Of a stretch of DNA of 11,941 nt, positions 1-8,410 are shown piece by piece. The notes under the pieces are model-generated. The model did not search any database. It had not been told where the DNA came from and saw only the letters and a list, made by a program, of their open reading frames with translations. The position numbers and the translations under genes were made by a program. Each line of letters opens with the position of its first letter. Position 1 is the first letter of the stretch. Source of the DNA: Stemphylium vesicarium (Eukaryota; Ascomycota; Dothideomycetes; Pleosporales; Pleosporaceae); assembly GCA_004380135.1 (NCBI GenBank), contig QXCR01000375.1, positions 1 through 11,941 of the forward strand. Direction: 5' to 3'.

Positions 1-1
1 T

Positions 2-1819
2 GAGGCACCTCGACATCTCGACATCTCAGCGTCCGTTGAGAGCCGCAACATCCTACAAGGCAAGCGAACGCGCAAGCCATCAAACAAACACGCAGTCGCC
101 ACAGCACTGCATAACCCACACATATCAGCTACGCTCGTGCGTTGCTTCGCGACCGCTATAGCGGAGGCCCCGGCCGCCACCAAGCTTGAGCTACCGTTGG
201 AGCCTACATCGATGAAGCAAGCCCGCGTACACGTCTACAGCAAGGACTGGCTCGTCGCAGAAGGCGAAGAGTACAAGTCACACAACGAAAACAACACATA
301 GGACATAGTCCTTATCCTCCCTGCAGGCATCTACGCACTACTAACGAAGTGGGTATATAAGTATAAGCTCGATGATACTAGCAAGCTTACACGCTTTAAA
401 GCCAGGCTTGTCGTCTGCGGTAATCGTTAAAACGTCGAATTCTGGCGTGAGACTTACGCTGCTGTCGCCCGCTCCACTACACTAAAAGTCTTGCTTGCGC
501 TTGTCGCAGCCCTTGACCTTGAGTGCGATCAACTCGACGTCGTCACAGCCTTCCTCAACGGCTGGCTGGATGAGGACGAAGTCGTGTATATTCGCCTCCC
601 TGATAGCCGCTTAGCCAAACTCCGCAAAGCTCTCTATGGCCTACGTCGCTCACCACGACTATAGTACGAAGAGCTTACACGCTTTCTTACCTCTATTAGC
701 TACAAGCTACTTAAGGCTAATCTATACGTATTTATAAATTCTCTTACTAATAGTATTATTCTTACGTATATTAACGACATTCTTATAATTACGCGTATAA
801 TAGATAAGATAGCTGCGCTTAAGAAGCTTATCTTTAGTAAGTTTAAATACTACGATATAGAACTAATATCTTACTACTTAGATATTTAAGTCTACTGCGA
901 CTATAGCCGCCACGCTATAGAGCTATCTATAGAATTATATATTAAAAAGCTCGCTAGTAACTATAAGCGCACCGACGCTGTCGCTTGACATCACTCTATA
1001 GATCTTCAAGCGCTCAAGCTGAAGCTCTAGCCAAAGGATGACTAGGCACCACTTCAGCTACTACAACGCTACTAATCTCTTATTAGCAAGCTATTATACC
1101 TAGCCTTATAGCTATGAATAGACGTTGCCTTTTATATTAACTACCTCGCTCGCGCTATAAGTAACCTAATAGAACACTACTATTAGTACGCGCTTTAGAT
1201 CGTTGACTACTTATATACGTATAAGGAGCTAGTTATAACCTTTAACGCTCTACTCTTATTATCTAATCTCTCTATCGACGTCTTCTCGAAGGCCTCCTCC
1301 TACCAAGATCTTGGACTATGCGCCTACAGCGACGCTTCCTTTGCGGATGCTAAGGATCGTAAGTCTACTTTAGGATATCTCTTTAAGTTTACTAGCAGCA
1401 CGATCTATTACAAGTCGTGTAAGTAGAAGCTTATTATAACATTAACTACTAAAGCTAAGTACGTCGCCCTTACTTACGCGGCTAAGGAGGCAACCTAGCT
1501 CGTACGACTATTAAAGTAGATTAGATATCTAGGTAATAACATTTAACTAGTTAAGCTCTATAGCGATAATAAACCTTCTATCTAGCTTATTAGCGCTAAG
1601 GGCTATTATAAACGTATAAAGCACGTTAATATATACTACTACTATATTAAGGATTGTATTAAGGAAGGCCATCTTAGCCTCTAGCACGTTCGCACTTATA
1701 ATATAGCTACTAATAGCCTTACTAAGCCTCTTTATAAGTAGGCCTATTGCTACTTTCTTAACTAGGTTAGCCTACGCAAGCCTATTATTTACTTAGTAAT
1801 TACTTACGTACCTGCGTAA
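2..1819 (+). pseudogene. Ty1/copia pol C-terminus (reverse transcriptase, RNase H), RIP-degraded
   Basis: This is the 3' part of a copia-type polyprotein that copies retrotransposon RNA into DNA and degrades the RNA strand. One frame (codon phase 2 mod 3) runs the whole length, interrupted only by point stops. The motif KWVYK lies near 350, RLVVCGN near 407-427 and ALYGLRRSPRL at 629-661. The reverse transcriptase box, normally YVDD, reads YIND at 767-778, so the first catalytic Asp is now Asn. RNase H shows SDASFADAKDRKS near 1330-1365 and ends with the family signature SLTKPL near 1716-1733. The first stop is TAG at 299-301, in a context where copia proteins have Trp; TAA at 428-430 and TAG at 662-664 follow. 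The first ~650 bases are little mutated, the rest heavily. The integrase and gag lie outside the window. The exact end is uncertain because the original stop cannot be told from RIP stops. Confidence 0.9.
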
Positions 1820-1918
1820 GACTAAGCTTTAATAGTATAGTAATCTAGCTATACTAGGGTTATAATTAGAGATATTACGTATTCTATATATTACTATTTC
1901 TTCTATCGTGCTCTTGCT

Positions 1919-1927
1919 AAGGGGGTG
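1919..1927 (+). other. Polypurine tract of the copia element
   Basis: The run AAGGGGGTG lies directly before a TGTT LTR start and about 100 bases after the end of pol. This is where a plus-strand primer sits in Ty1/copia elements. The assignment rests on position and purine content. Confidence 0.6.
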
Positions 1928-2022
1928 TGTTCGAGGGAGCGCTTATTAGCGCGTCCTCTTTGGGACTAGCGTCCTTATTCGGCTCGATTATCTCCCACGT
2001 TCGTAGCTCCCATAATACAACA
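1928..2022 (+). repeat. 3' LTR of the copia element (short)
   Basis: The LTR begins TGTTCGAGGG directly after the purine tract and ends in AACA, giving the inverted TGTT...AACA ends expected of an LTR. The end could also be 2025, because AACAACA repeats there. The 5' LTR is outside the window, so neither the length (~95 bp) nor the 5-bp target duplication can be checked. Unlike the adjacent pol, this stretch is little mutated. It abuts hAT transposase coding sequence, which suggests the copia element inserted into the hAT gene. Confidence 0.55.
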
Positions 2023-2023
2023 A

Positions 2024-3424
2024 CATCATGTTCGCATCACGATCTCTGCCTTTCATCACAAGCAGGACATGTCGTGCGGCTGTGCTGACTGGCTACAGGA
2101 CGAGGAGCAATTCATGCAGGATTGGCGCAAATACGGGCCCATCGGGGTGTTGTTTGATATCATCGCGTCTATCTGTACACCCCAAACGCGACAACTTTTG
2201 CAGCGTTTACAGCAAGAATAGGCAGACGCGCTGCGCGAGCCTGTTAAGCTCAAGGATCTTGTTAAGCTAGTCAAGACTTGCTAGAATTCCTACTACGCCG
2301 CCTTTGCTCGCGCTATTGAGCTTTAAGGTCCTCTTAATAGCTACGTTAAGCTTAAGATTGACGAGAATCGCCACGCAGAAGTAACTGCGCGTCGCGCGCG
2401 GCATCCTGACGCCCGTAAGCCAGCGGTCAGTATCTTACCTAGCGGCAGTAGCAGTTACTGACAACTATTACAGCCTCCTAGACTGTTTCTGCGCGAGGGA
2501 GGCCTCGACGCTGGCAACTAGGCAACAATTAACGAGTATATGAAGCTCCTCGCGCCTTTCGCCAAGGCGACAAAGCTGCTAGAGGGACGCGGTAAACACG
2601 GTCGTTATAGCGCAATCTAGGAGGTACTAATTACCTTTAAGTAGTTACTTAACGAGCTTAAGGCCCTTAAAGATTGTCTTATAGAGATTAATTATAACGC
2701 GCTATCTACTCTAAAGGATTACTTCAAGCTTAACGTTAATTTTACCTATTAAAAACTCTTATAATACTACGCAAAATTTAATAACGCGCCTATCTATTAC
2801 GCTGCTATAATTCTCTATCTATACTATAAAAACTACCTTAACGCGCTCTAGGCTATTCTTAATAATTATAACTCTGCTTGTAATAGTAATTACTTCCGCA
2901 AGGACTAGCTTATAAATAATTACTGCGCTTTCTTAGCGTTATAGAAAACGTATAAGGACTCTAAGTCTACGCAGGCGTGCGGCGCGTCTAGCGACGACGA
3001 GCGGCCGTCGAAAAAGCCGCGCGTGGCTGGGCCAACAGAGTCACGATCGGCGTTTTTGAAGTTACAACTTGAAGCCGCGGATAAACACGAGCAGGAGAGT
3101 CTTGGCGATGAATATGAGCAGTGGAAACGCGTCCCGGCGATCGCAGAGGACGACCCCAAGTCGTACAACCCGCTGCTGTACTGGCAGCTGCAATCGCGAC
3201 AATACCCATCGCTCTCCAAGTTTGCTATCGACGTACTCACAATACCAGCCTCAGCAGCCGATTGTGAGCGTACTTTTAGCGAGCTTGGAGACATGCTAGG
3301 CACGCGGCGATTGCGGGTAAAGCCAGAGTTGATCACTGCGTTGCAGTGTTTGAAAAGCTGGCGCCGGATAGGCCTTGCAACACTAAGAGGAGGCTATACT
3401 GCAGACGAGATAGTTGCTATATAA
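2024..3424 (+). pseudogene. hAT transposase, C-terminal two-thirds, RIP-degraded
   Basis: This is a hAT-superfamily cut-and-paste transposase fragment. A single frame (phase 2) runs about 467 codons to a natural stop at 3422-3424. Near 2099-2150 it reads WLQDEEQFMQDWRKYGPIG, a segment found in fungal hAT proteins. Near 2270-2290 VKTC*NSYY corresponds to the usual VKTRWNS motif, with Trp turned into TAG. The final ~130 codons (3023-3421) are undamaged and form the hAT dimerization domain: YNPLLYWQL, YPSLSKFAIDVLTIPAS, then ADCERTFSELGDMLGTRRLR and LKSWRRIG. Stops lie in the middle, for example at 2218-2220, 2279-2281 and 2459-2461. The N-terminal zinc finger and first catalytic residues are missing, cut off where the copia LTR abuts. 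An ATG at 3023 leaves the last 133 codons open, but I see this as a remnant of the larger gene and not a separate gene. Family call firm; activity impossible. Confidence 0.9.
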
Positions 3425-3695
3425 GCTTATCTAAGCAATTATAAGAGCTTTTTATAATATTAGATATTAATTAGTTAGTTAATCTAACCTAAAACTTTAA
3501 TCTTAGTAGTTAGTTTAGTTATTAGATAATAACTCTAAAACGCCTTCGTAATTAGTTAGGTTAGTTTAGCTCTCTTAAACTATTAGTTTTGACCTATATT
3601 TAGACTAATATCTGACTAAACTGACTGATAGCAACTCTGGACTAAACTATCTAATTTTTTATTACCTACTTTAATATACTAGAAGACTAAGTCAT
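3425..3695 (+). repeat. Probable hAT 3' subterminal region with repeated AGTTTAG motifs
   Basis: AT-rich non-coding DNA follows the hAT stop codon. The heptamer AGTTTAG occurs at 3512-3518 and 3563-3569, and its reverse complement CTAAACT at 3616-3622 and 3642-3648; several near matches (GTTAG, CTAAC) surround them. hAT elements typically carry clusters of short subterminal repeats that bind their transposase, so this is the likely role. I could not identify a terminal inverted repeat or target duplication. The stretch is RIP-affected, so original motif copies may have been lost. Confidence 0.4.
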
Positions 3696-3864
3696 TGTCA
3701 GGAATATGAATAGATCGATACTGGATACACCCAATGTCACATAGTACGGCTTGTAATGGTCTGCATTGACTAGAGACGATTCGCTATCGAGCCACGATAG
3801 CGAAGAGTAAGCTATATAGCCCTTGCTAACTCAGCGAGGGCCGTTCAAATCCGTCCGCCTGACA
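3696..3864 (-). repeat. 169-bp TGTCAGG/CCTGACA repeat, probable solo LTR (copy 1)
   Basis: The unit starts TGTCAGGAATATG and ends CGCCTGACA. An inverted copy at 11644-11813 differs by about six substitutions and one indel, so the two are ~96% identical. TG...CA ends with a 7-bp inverted terminus fit an LTR. Strand is given by the reading in which copy 2 would be a 5' LTR. Inside are a perfect 10-bp stem (3780-3789 with 3795-3804, 5-base loop), a TATA-like GCTATATAG, and a second inverted repeat around the CTCAGCGAGGG block, damaged here relative to copy 2. Flanks GTCAT and ATAAC do not match, so no target duplication is visible. A MITE-type element is the alternative. Confidence 0.6.
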
Positions 3865-3872
3865 ATAACTGC

Positions 3873-3991
3873 TGTCAGGGCAGGTCAGGCCAGATGACGA
3901 TATATACTATCCTGCACCATGATCAGTAGTTCACTGATCATACGTACCTTTTTGGTTGCATGGCGTAGTGGTGCAGGGCTGCGTCCTGACA
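3873..3991. mobile_element. 119-bp hairpin-rich element with 5-bp target duplication
   Basis: The element begins TGTCAGGGCAGG and ends GCGTCCTGACA. It lies between two copies of ACTGC (3868-3872 and 3992-3996), which is a 5-bp target site duplication. The terminal heptamers match those of the neighbouring 169-bp repeat, but the interior does not. It is highly structured: CCTGCACCA at 3911-3919 pairs with TGGTGCAGG at 3969-3977, and inside this ATGATCAGT at 3919-3927 pairs with ACTGATCAT at 3933-3941 (sharing base 3919 with the outer stem). TG...CA ends plus a 5-bp duplication suggest a solo LTR of a small retrotransposon; a MITE is also possible. It is too short to code. CpA and TpG are plentiful, so it has not been strongly mutated by RIP. 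Confidence 0.6.
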
Positions 3992-4189
3992 ACTGCCCCA
4001 TATAGAATACTAAAATACTAGAATCAACGCGCTTATAATCTAAGAAACTGCCTCAATCTTAGCCTAATAAAATACTAAATACTTATAAATATTTGCAAAT
4101 ATTACAATCTTTGCGCTTAGTTGTTTGGTAAAATTAGCTACCTATATTTAATTTGTTTGTTTGTTGCGGAGTCTGTTTCACTGACAGCC

Positions 4190-4203
4190 AGTAAGTACTT
4201 ACT
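4190..4203. repeat. 14-bp perfect palindrome
   Basis: AGTAAGTACTTACT reads the same on both strands. It lies in non-coding, non-RIP DNA. It could be a dimeric protein-binding site, but nothing else supports a function. Confidence 0.4.
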
Positions 4204-4699
4204 TCGCTTCTTCTTGCGAGATAAAGACAACTGGACGAGATAAGCTATCCTACAATGCTGGGATGGATGCGATAACGGATGCTCTTATTCGCTCATGGTG
4301 GAAGGAAAGGGGGACTTCACGGTATGCGTAACTTGGACTGATATGTCAGTATAGAGCTGGCAGGTCGTCACTCTTGCTATTCAACTCGCATGTATATCAG
4401 CGATGGGTTTCCGAGCAATGCAATGAACAGCGTTGCAATAACCGAAACAATTACATCTCATAGCCCCACGGAAACGCTAGACGTAAGATGATGCCACCAA
4501 ACCACAAACCAACATTTCAGCAATACCGACAAGATGATATTCCACTCAAACAAAAGGGGGTCATGACATGAAAATAATTTGCTGTATGGACTGCTGTTCG
4601 ATAGCCCTAAGGTTCCTGCTCCTATGAGCGTGTACTTGGCTATCTAGCCTATTTGGGCTTAGCCTGTTTCCATCTCAAGATGCTCTTACCAGACATGTC

Positions 4700-4732
4700 A
4701 ACAATCCGTCAGTTTCCCGTTAACGGATTGTT
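4700..4732. repeat. 10-bp inverted repeat (hairpin)
   Basis: AACAATCCGT at 4700-4709 pairs perfectly with ACGGATTGTT at 4723-4732 across a 13-base spacer. It sits at the right edge of the non-RIP stretch, where mutated DNA begins. No T-run follows on either side, so it is not an obvious terminator. It could mark the end of an old element, but I found no partner. Confidence 0.4.
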
Positions 4733-4745
4733 CGGCCTAACACGT

Positions 4746-5057
4746 AATTAGTCCGTTTAATTTAAGCTAAACTACTAATATTTTATAGTCTATTTAAGCT
4801 AAGGGTAAAGGCCTAATTAAATAAACAAATAGTCCTATAGTTTTAGTATACCTAATTATTTTTTAAAGTTAGAGACTATTATTAGCTATTATATAGGCCT
4901 TAGGGTATATAGCCTAAGTTTTATCTTATTTTCTTTTACTTATAGACTAGTACGTATAGGGCTTAGTAGCTATAATATTAGCTAGTAGAGATATAGACCT
5001 TAGTTTAGTAAGTAATCTATAGTTTTTTCTCTATTTTTCCTCTAATGCTACTATAAC
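4746..5057. other. RIP-mutated AT-rich DNA, no recognisable gene
   Basis: About 310 bases are dominated by TpA, with almost no CpA or TpG. All frames are full of stops and I recognise no protein motif. The mutation pattern implies that this was once repeated DNA. It is probably older transposon sequence into which the candidate LTR at 5058 inserted. Confidence 0.5.
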
Positions 5058-5595
5058 TGTAACGGGCTGAACGCCCTTCGGTAGAGCTCCTCGATGGAAT
5101 CTTGGTGGACGCGTCCGATAGACGCTTAGATTACCTTAGACTAACATTTATCTAATAGGTAGATAAATACTAGCGTAGATAGACTAATAGCTCCTTATTA
5201 AATATAATTACTATATACTTAGCCTTACTATTAGCTATCTACTCTTTAAGTACTTCTAGAGCTAGCCTCTTATATTTTATATTTAATTCTAATTAATAGA
5301 GCCTCCCTATAAAGCTCTATTAACGCGTTACGCGTTACGCTCCTTAACTGCTACTTTATTACATACGTGTAGGTTAACCTACTATATAAGATTAGTGTGA
5401 TGGGCTACGCCCTAAAAAGAGAGTGCGCTACGCCAAGTGGGCTGCGCTAAGACCTGAGAGTCAAGAGACCTCAGATGACGATGATAAGTACCGACTACAC
5501 CAAGACAACGCCTATGCTTTGTTGTCTTGTGCCAGCCTTTTGGCTAAATGGGCGTACTGTGTAGTCGTACGCTGGGCTGTCGCCCGCCCATTACA
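5058..5595 (+). repeat. Candidate 538-bp 5' LTR
   Basis: The stretch starts TGTAACGGGCTGAACGCCC and ends GTCGCCCGCCCATTACA, so its ends TGTAA/TTACA are inverted and GC-rich blocks lie at both edges. Immediately downstream, TTAGTATTA (5597-5605) equals the initiator-tRNA primer site TTGGTATCA after two RIP-type changes (TG to TA, CA to TA). This favours a 5' LTR of a plus-strand copia-like element. The edges (5058-5110 and ~5395-5595) are little mutated and the middle is heavily mutated. Flanking ATAAC and ATTAG do not match, as expected if the 3' end of the element is lost. The middle holds a 9-bp stem (5146-5154/5160-5168) and an ACGCGTT tandem (5323-5340). An open frame of 64 codons at 5423-5617 runs across the LTR end and is not a gene. 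Confidence 0.4.
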
Positions 5596-6657
5596 ATTAG
5601 TATTATTTATAGCATAAAAGACCTTTAAATAATAGCTAGATAATCTACTACGAGATAGTAAGTCTATCTTGCGACCTTTTATAAGAAGTAGTTACTAAAG
5701 GTTAACGCGTTATAATAAACTAGTAAAGTAAGTAGTAGCTAGCTAGAAGTAAGTCTTAATAGGAAGCCCTATATAATATTTTTAAAAGCTAAAGACCTAG
5801 ATACTAATACTATATAGAAGACTAAAGACTAATTAAAGCCCTAAGTAGAAGATAAATAAGAGTCTACTAATAGCTACTTATAAGTTTAAAAATAAGCCTT
5901 AGTTAAAGTCCTATTAGATCTCTAAGTAGAGATATAAGCTTTATTAAATATCTCTTATATAAGAGAGAACTCTAACTATTATAAGTGTAAAGGCGATATA
6001 AGTTACTAGAAGCTATAATAGAAGTCTAGTATTAGACTAGTAAAGATTACTCTAAGTATTTAAAGACTACTTAGAAGGCGCTCTAAAAATATAGGCGTAT
6101 AAGAAGACCTATCTAAGTCCTTATTATAGAGGAGTAGGCTATAGAGAGACTATCTATATAAGTTAATTAAAGAGTAATTAGAAGCCCTATAATTAAGATA
6201 GGTAATAGTAATAATACTAGAGACGTCTAATAATTAATTAGAAAATAGATAATAACGTTCTTAATCTAAATATAGAGGAGCTAGCTACTTATATAATAGT
6301 AAAGAGTTAAGTAAGTATATTAAATAAAGAGATCTTTGTTATACGGGGTTCGGCGATACTTCTCTGTTCCTGGTCCGTACTAAGGCAGGCGAGGTATTGT
6401 ATGGCGGTAGGCCCGTAGAGTTGTCTAGCGACTAAGTAGAATAGTAGGTATTTAGGTAAAGATAATTTAATTCTATATAAACGATAGAATAACTAGTTAG
6501 TAATCTAGGTAAGAGATATAACTATAAGAGTTAACTATAATAAGAAAAATAATAAAACCTTTCTATTCTTATATCCTTATTATAGTTAGTCCTAGCATTA
6601 TGCCTAGGTCCTAGAGTTACTAACTCCTCCTTATTTATATAAGGCCATGTCCTTATA
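5596..6657 (+). mobile_element. Degraded internal region of an older element, probably retrotransposon
   Basis: This 1.06-kb RIP-mutated stretch lies between the candidate LTR at 5058-5595 and the gypsy LTR at 6658. It is likely the start of the older element's internal domain, split by the gypsy insertion. Each frame is broken by stops, mostly TAG and TAA in CAG, CAA or TGG context. I cannot match the translation to a named protein with confidence. A piece near 5970-5990 reads NYYKCKGDISY and vaguely resembles a gag zinc knuckle, but the ligand spacing is off by one. An island at about 6345-6435 (CGGGGTTCGGCG onward) is nearly free of mutation. Treat the element class as unknown. Confidence 0.35.
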
Positions 6658-6814
6658 TGTTAGGGGTGGTATTACTAATGCCCTAGTCTTAGCGTAATGC
6701 TAATCACGTAATCTGCGCGCCCCGCGCCGATCATTATCCTTCGTCTCGTGCGACCGTTGGCTGCCAACATCGCATCCTTCGTTCAGGAGAGACCTTTGCT
6801 TGTTATCTGTAACA
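6658..6814 (+). repeat. 5' LTR of the gypsy element
   Basis: The LTR is 157 bp, starts TGTTAGGGGTGG and ends ATCTGTAACA, with perfect TGTTA/TAACA inverted ends. Gag coding sequence begins about 150 bases downstream. Its central part (~6715-6800) is GC-rich and little mutated. The segment just after it (ATCTTATAGGAGATTAC) is where the primer-binding site should be, but I do not recognise the primer. The 3' LTR is not in the window, so no comparison or target duplication is possible. Confidence 0.65.
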
Positions 6815-6961
6815 ATCTTATAGGAGATTACTTAGATACTAAGAAAAGATAGTTAGAAAGAAGCTATAATTAGGCCTAATATTAAAGCTATAGTTAAGAG
6901 GTTAGTAATAATAGGTAGTAAAGATTTACCTAAGTAGAGAAGCCTACTAAAGGCTAACTAT

Positions 6962-7921
6962 AACTCTATAGCTATAATAATAGCGTAGAAAATAGAAATA
7001 TTAAGCCTAATAGCTAACTAACTAAAGGCGCTAGAATAAAAGTAGGGCGATAGACGCTTAGACGCCTTACCCGCCCTCGCTACCTCTCTATTACCTAAGA
7101 CTGCCGAAACACCCTAAGCTACTACGCGCAGAAATAAGTACCCGCACCTAGAATTATTTAATAAGGACTGCACGAGATACTTATTATTCTAGTATAAGGT
7201 AAAGGCTAAGCTATATAATAACTATATAGGCGCGTCTAATATAGCCTAGATTAATTATATAATTAGTAGGTATATTAATAAAGCTTTAGACGTCTTACTT
7301 TTATAGATAAAATAAAACTAGCCTTATAGCTTAGTAGAAGACCTATAGACCTTTTTAGACTAGTAGTATAATAACTCTTATTTTAAACTAAAAGCCCTTA
7401 ACTAGCTATTAAACCTATAATAAGGTAAGCGTTCTATATAGAATTACTATATAGAGTTTAACTAATTTAAGCTTTAGTTAAGAGAACGCTTTAGCTATAT
7501 AAGTAAGAAAAGTATATTTATTAAGAGACTTCTTCTAAAGCTTTAAGAAGTACTTATTAATATTAATAATAATATTTTCTTTAAAGAGCTAGTCTATAAG
7601 ATAGTAAGAATAGTAGATAACCTATACTACGTAGGACTAGCTACTAGAGTGAGTAAGAGTACGCAATTATATGTAAGAGAGGTTCTAACGCATACTTAGA
7701 CTACACCTTAGAGTAAAGAAATAGACTAGGAGCCTACGAGGGCGAATAAGGCTAATACGTAAAGGAAGAGACTTAAGAGAAGTACCCTTACCTATTATAC
7801 GTATAGTAAAGAAGAGTACTTTATTAGAGAATACTTAGAGGTAGTTAAAGTATAAAAAGCTTATCTAGTATAAAACTAAGAGCGCTTAGAATACTTAGAT
7901 AGTATATTAGAAAAAAAGTAG
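6962..7921 (+). pseudogene. Ty3/gypsy gag (capsid and zinc knuckle), RIP-degraded
   Basis: Gag forms the virus-like particle of the retrotransposon. A phase-2 frame can be followed from ATA triplets near 6974-6982 (probably a mutated ATG) through ILSLIAN, ALPALATSLLPKTAETP and KYPHLELFNKDCTRYLL (7136 onward). These fit the gypsy capsid domain, where YPD.. and F.GD..K..F..QL are typical. Near the end, 7793-7834 has the spacing of a CCHC zinc knuckle (x2, x4, x4), but all four metal ligands read Tyr. More than a dozen internal stops are present, almost all TAG or TAA. Pol continues in phase 1, so a -1 shift is needed between about 7910 and 8020; a run of seven A at 7911-7917 is a possible place. 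Start and end are approximate. Confidence 0.75.
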
Positions 7922-8016
7922 CTCTAAGCTAAAGTCTTAACTTAGAGCCTTAGAAGATAAATTAGAATACTTATAGTAAATAAAACTAATTTTAATAGAA
8001 GTATATACGCACACTA

Positions 8017-8243
8017 CTACTAATTATTAATATAATTATTAATAATATTTATTACGTAATAGCGTTAATAGATAGTAGTTACTTATACTATACTTTAGTA
8101 AATAAAAGATTTACTAATTAAAACTATCTTAAGTACTTCTCTATTCTCTCTTATAGAATTAAAGGAATTAGTAGAAAAATATTCTAAATAACTAAGATTA
8201 TCTAATAGACATTTAGAATATATAGGTATAAGAAAAGTACTTA
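8017..8243 (+). pseudogene. Gypsy aspartic protease, start of pol, RIP-degraded
   Basis: The protease cuts the Gag-Pol polyprotein of the element. In phase 1 the stretch reads IYYVIALIDSSYLYY around 8050-8090, which fits the retropepsin active site hydrophobic-hydrophobic-D-S/T-G with Gly turned into Ser. The catalytic Asp codon (GAT) itself survives. The domain is interrupted at 8244-8245 by the Tc1-type transposon and resumes at 9599. Several in-frame stops lie before and after the motif. The N-terminal border is not defined. Confidence 0.65.
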
Positions 8244-8245
8244 TA
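8244..8245. repeat. TA target duplication, left side of Tc1 element
   Basis: TA directly precedes CAGT at 8246 and is repeated after ACTG at 9599-9600. A TA duplication is diagnostic of Tc1/mariner insertion. Confidence 0.8.
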
Positions 8246-8288
8246 CAGTGCCTCGCCAGAAGTCTGTTCGCGCTAAACGCACGGGCCC
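8246..8288. repeat. Left terminal inverted repeat of the Tc1 element
   Basis: This 43-bp repeat begins CAGTGCCTCGCC. It pairs with 9556-9598, with five mismatches, all in the outer 14 bases. The inner ~29 bases are identical. Confidence 0.9.
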
Positions 8289-8410
8289 CGAACTCAGAAA
8301 ATCTCATAGATTTCAACTCAACGCAACTCTATCGAAAAAGCTCCAAATAAAATTCTAAAACGACAGAAATAATAGTAATTGCCTTAATATCGTGTCTAGT
8401 ACCCTTTTAC

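Larger units (their letters stand above)
3997..4745. other. Non-coding stretch, largely free of RIP from ~4090
   Basis: I see no gene here: no frame has convincing length or recognisable motifs on either strand. From about 4090 to 4745 CpA and TpG are normal, in contrast to both sides, so this may be single-copy host DNA or a repeat that escaped mutation. It contains a short TTTG run near 4153-4163, a 14-bp perfect palindrome at 4190-4203 and a 10-bp inverted repeat at 4700-4709/4723-4732. The first ~90 bases are AT-rich with repeated AATACTA. Confidence 0.5.

Noticed and set aside
2028..2270. Open frame of 80 codons on the plus strand
   Set aside because: It is a shadow frame over hAT coding sequence; the hAT frame in another phase shows the conserved motifs.
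2056..2274. Open frame of 72 codons on the minus strand
   Set aside because: Antisense to the hAT segment, with no recognisable motif.
2920..3336. Open frame of 138 codons on the minus strand
   Set aside because: Antisense to the hAT dimerization domain, which is clearly coded on the plus strand.
3843..3852. GTTCAAATCC, resembling a tRNA B-box
   Set aside because: The flanking bases cannot form a T-stem and there is no A-box at the right distance upstream. It lies inside the LTR-like repeat in both copies.
3961..3971. TGGCGTAGTGG, a perfect match to the tRNA A-box consensus
   Set aside because: No B-box follows at a suitable distance and no cloverleaf forms, so a tRNA or SINE is not supported.
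5423..5617. Open frame of 64 codons on the plus strand
   Set aside because: It runs across the end of a candidate LTR, has no motif, and is open only because this patch escaped RIP.
8095..8316. Open frame of 73 codons on the minus strand
   Set aside because: It crosses the boundary between gypsy protease and the Tc1 terminal repeat, so it is a chance fusion.
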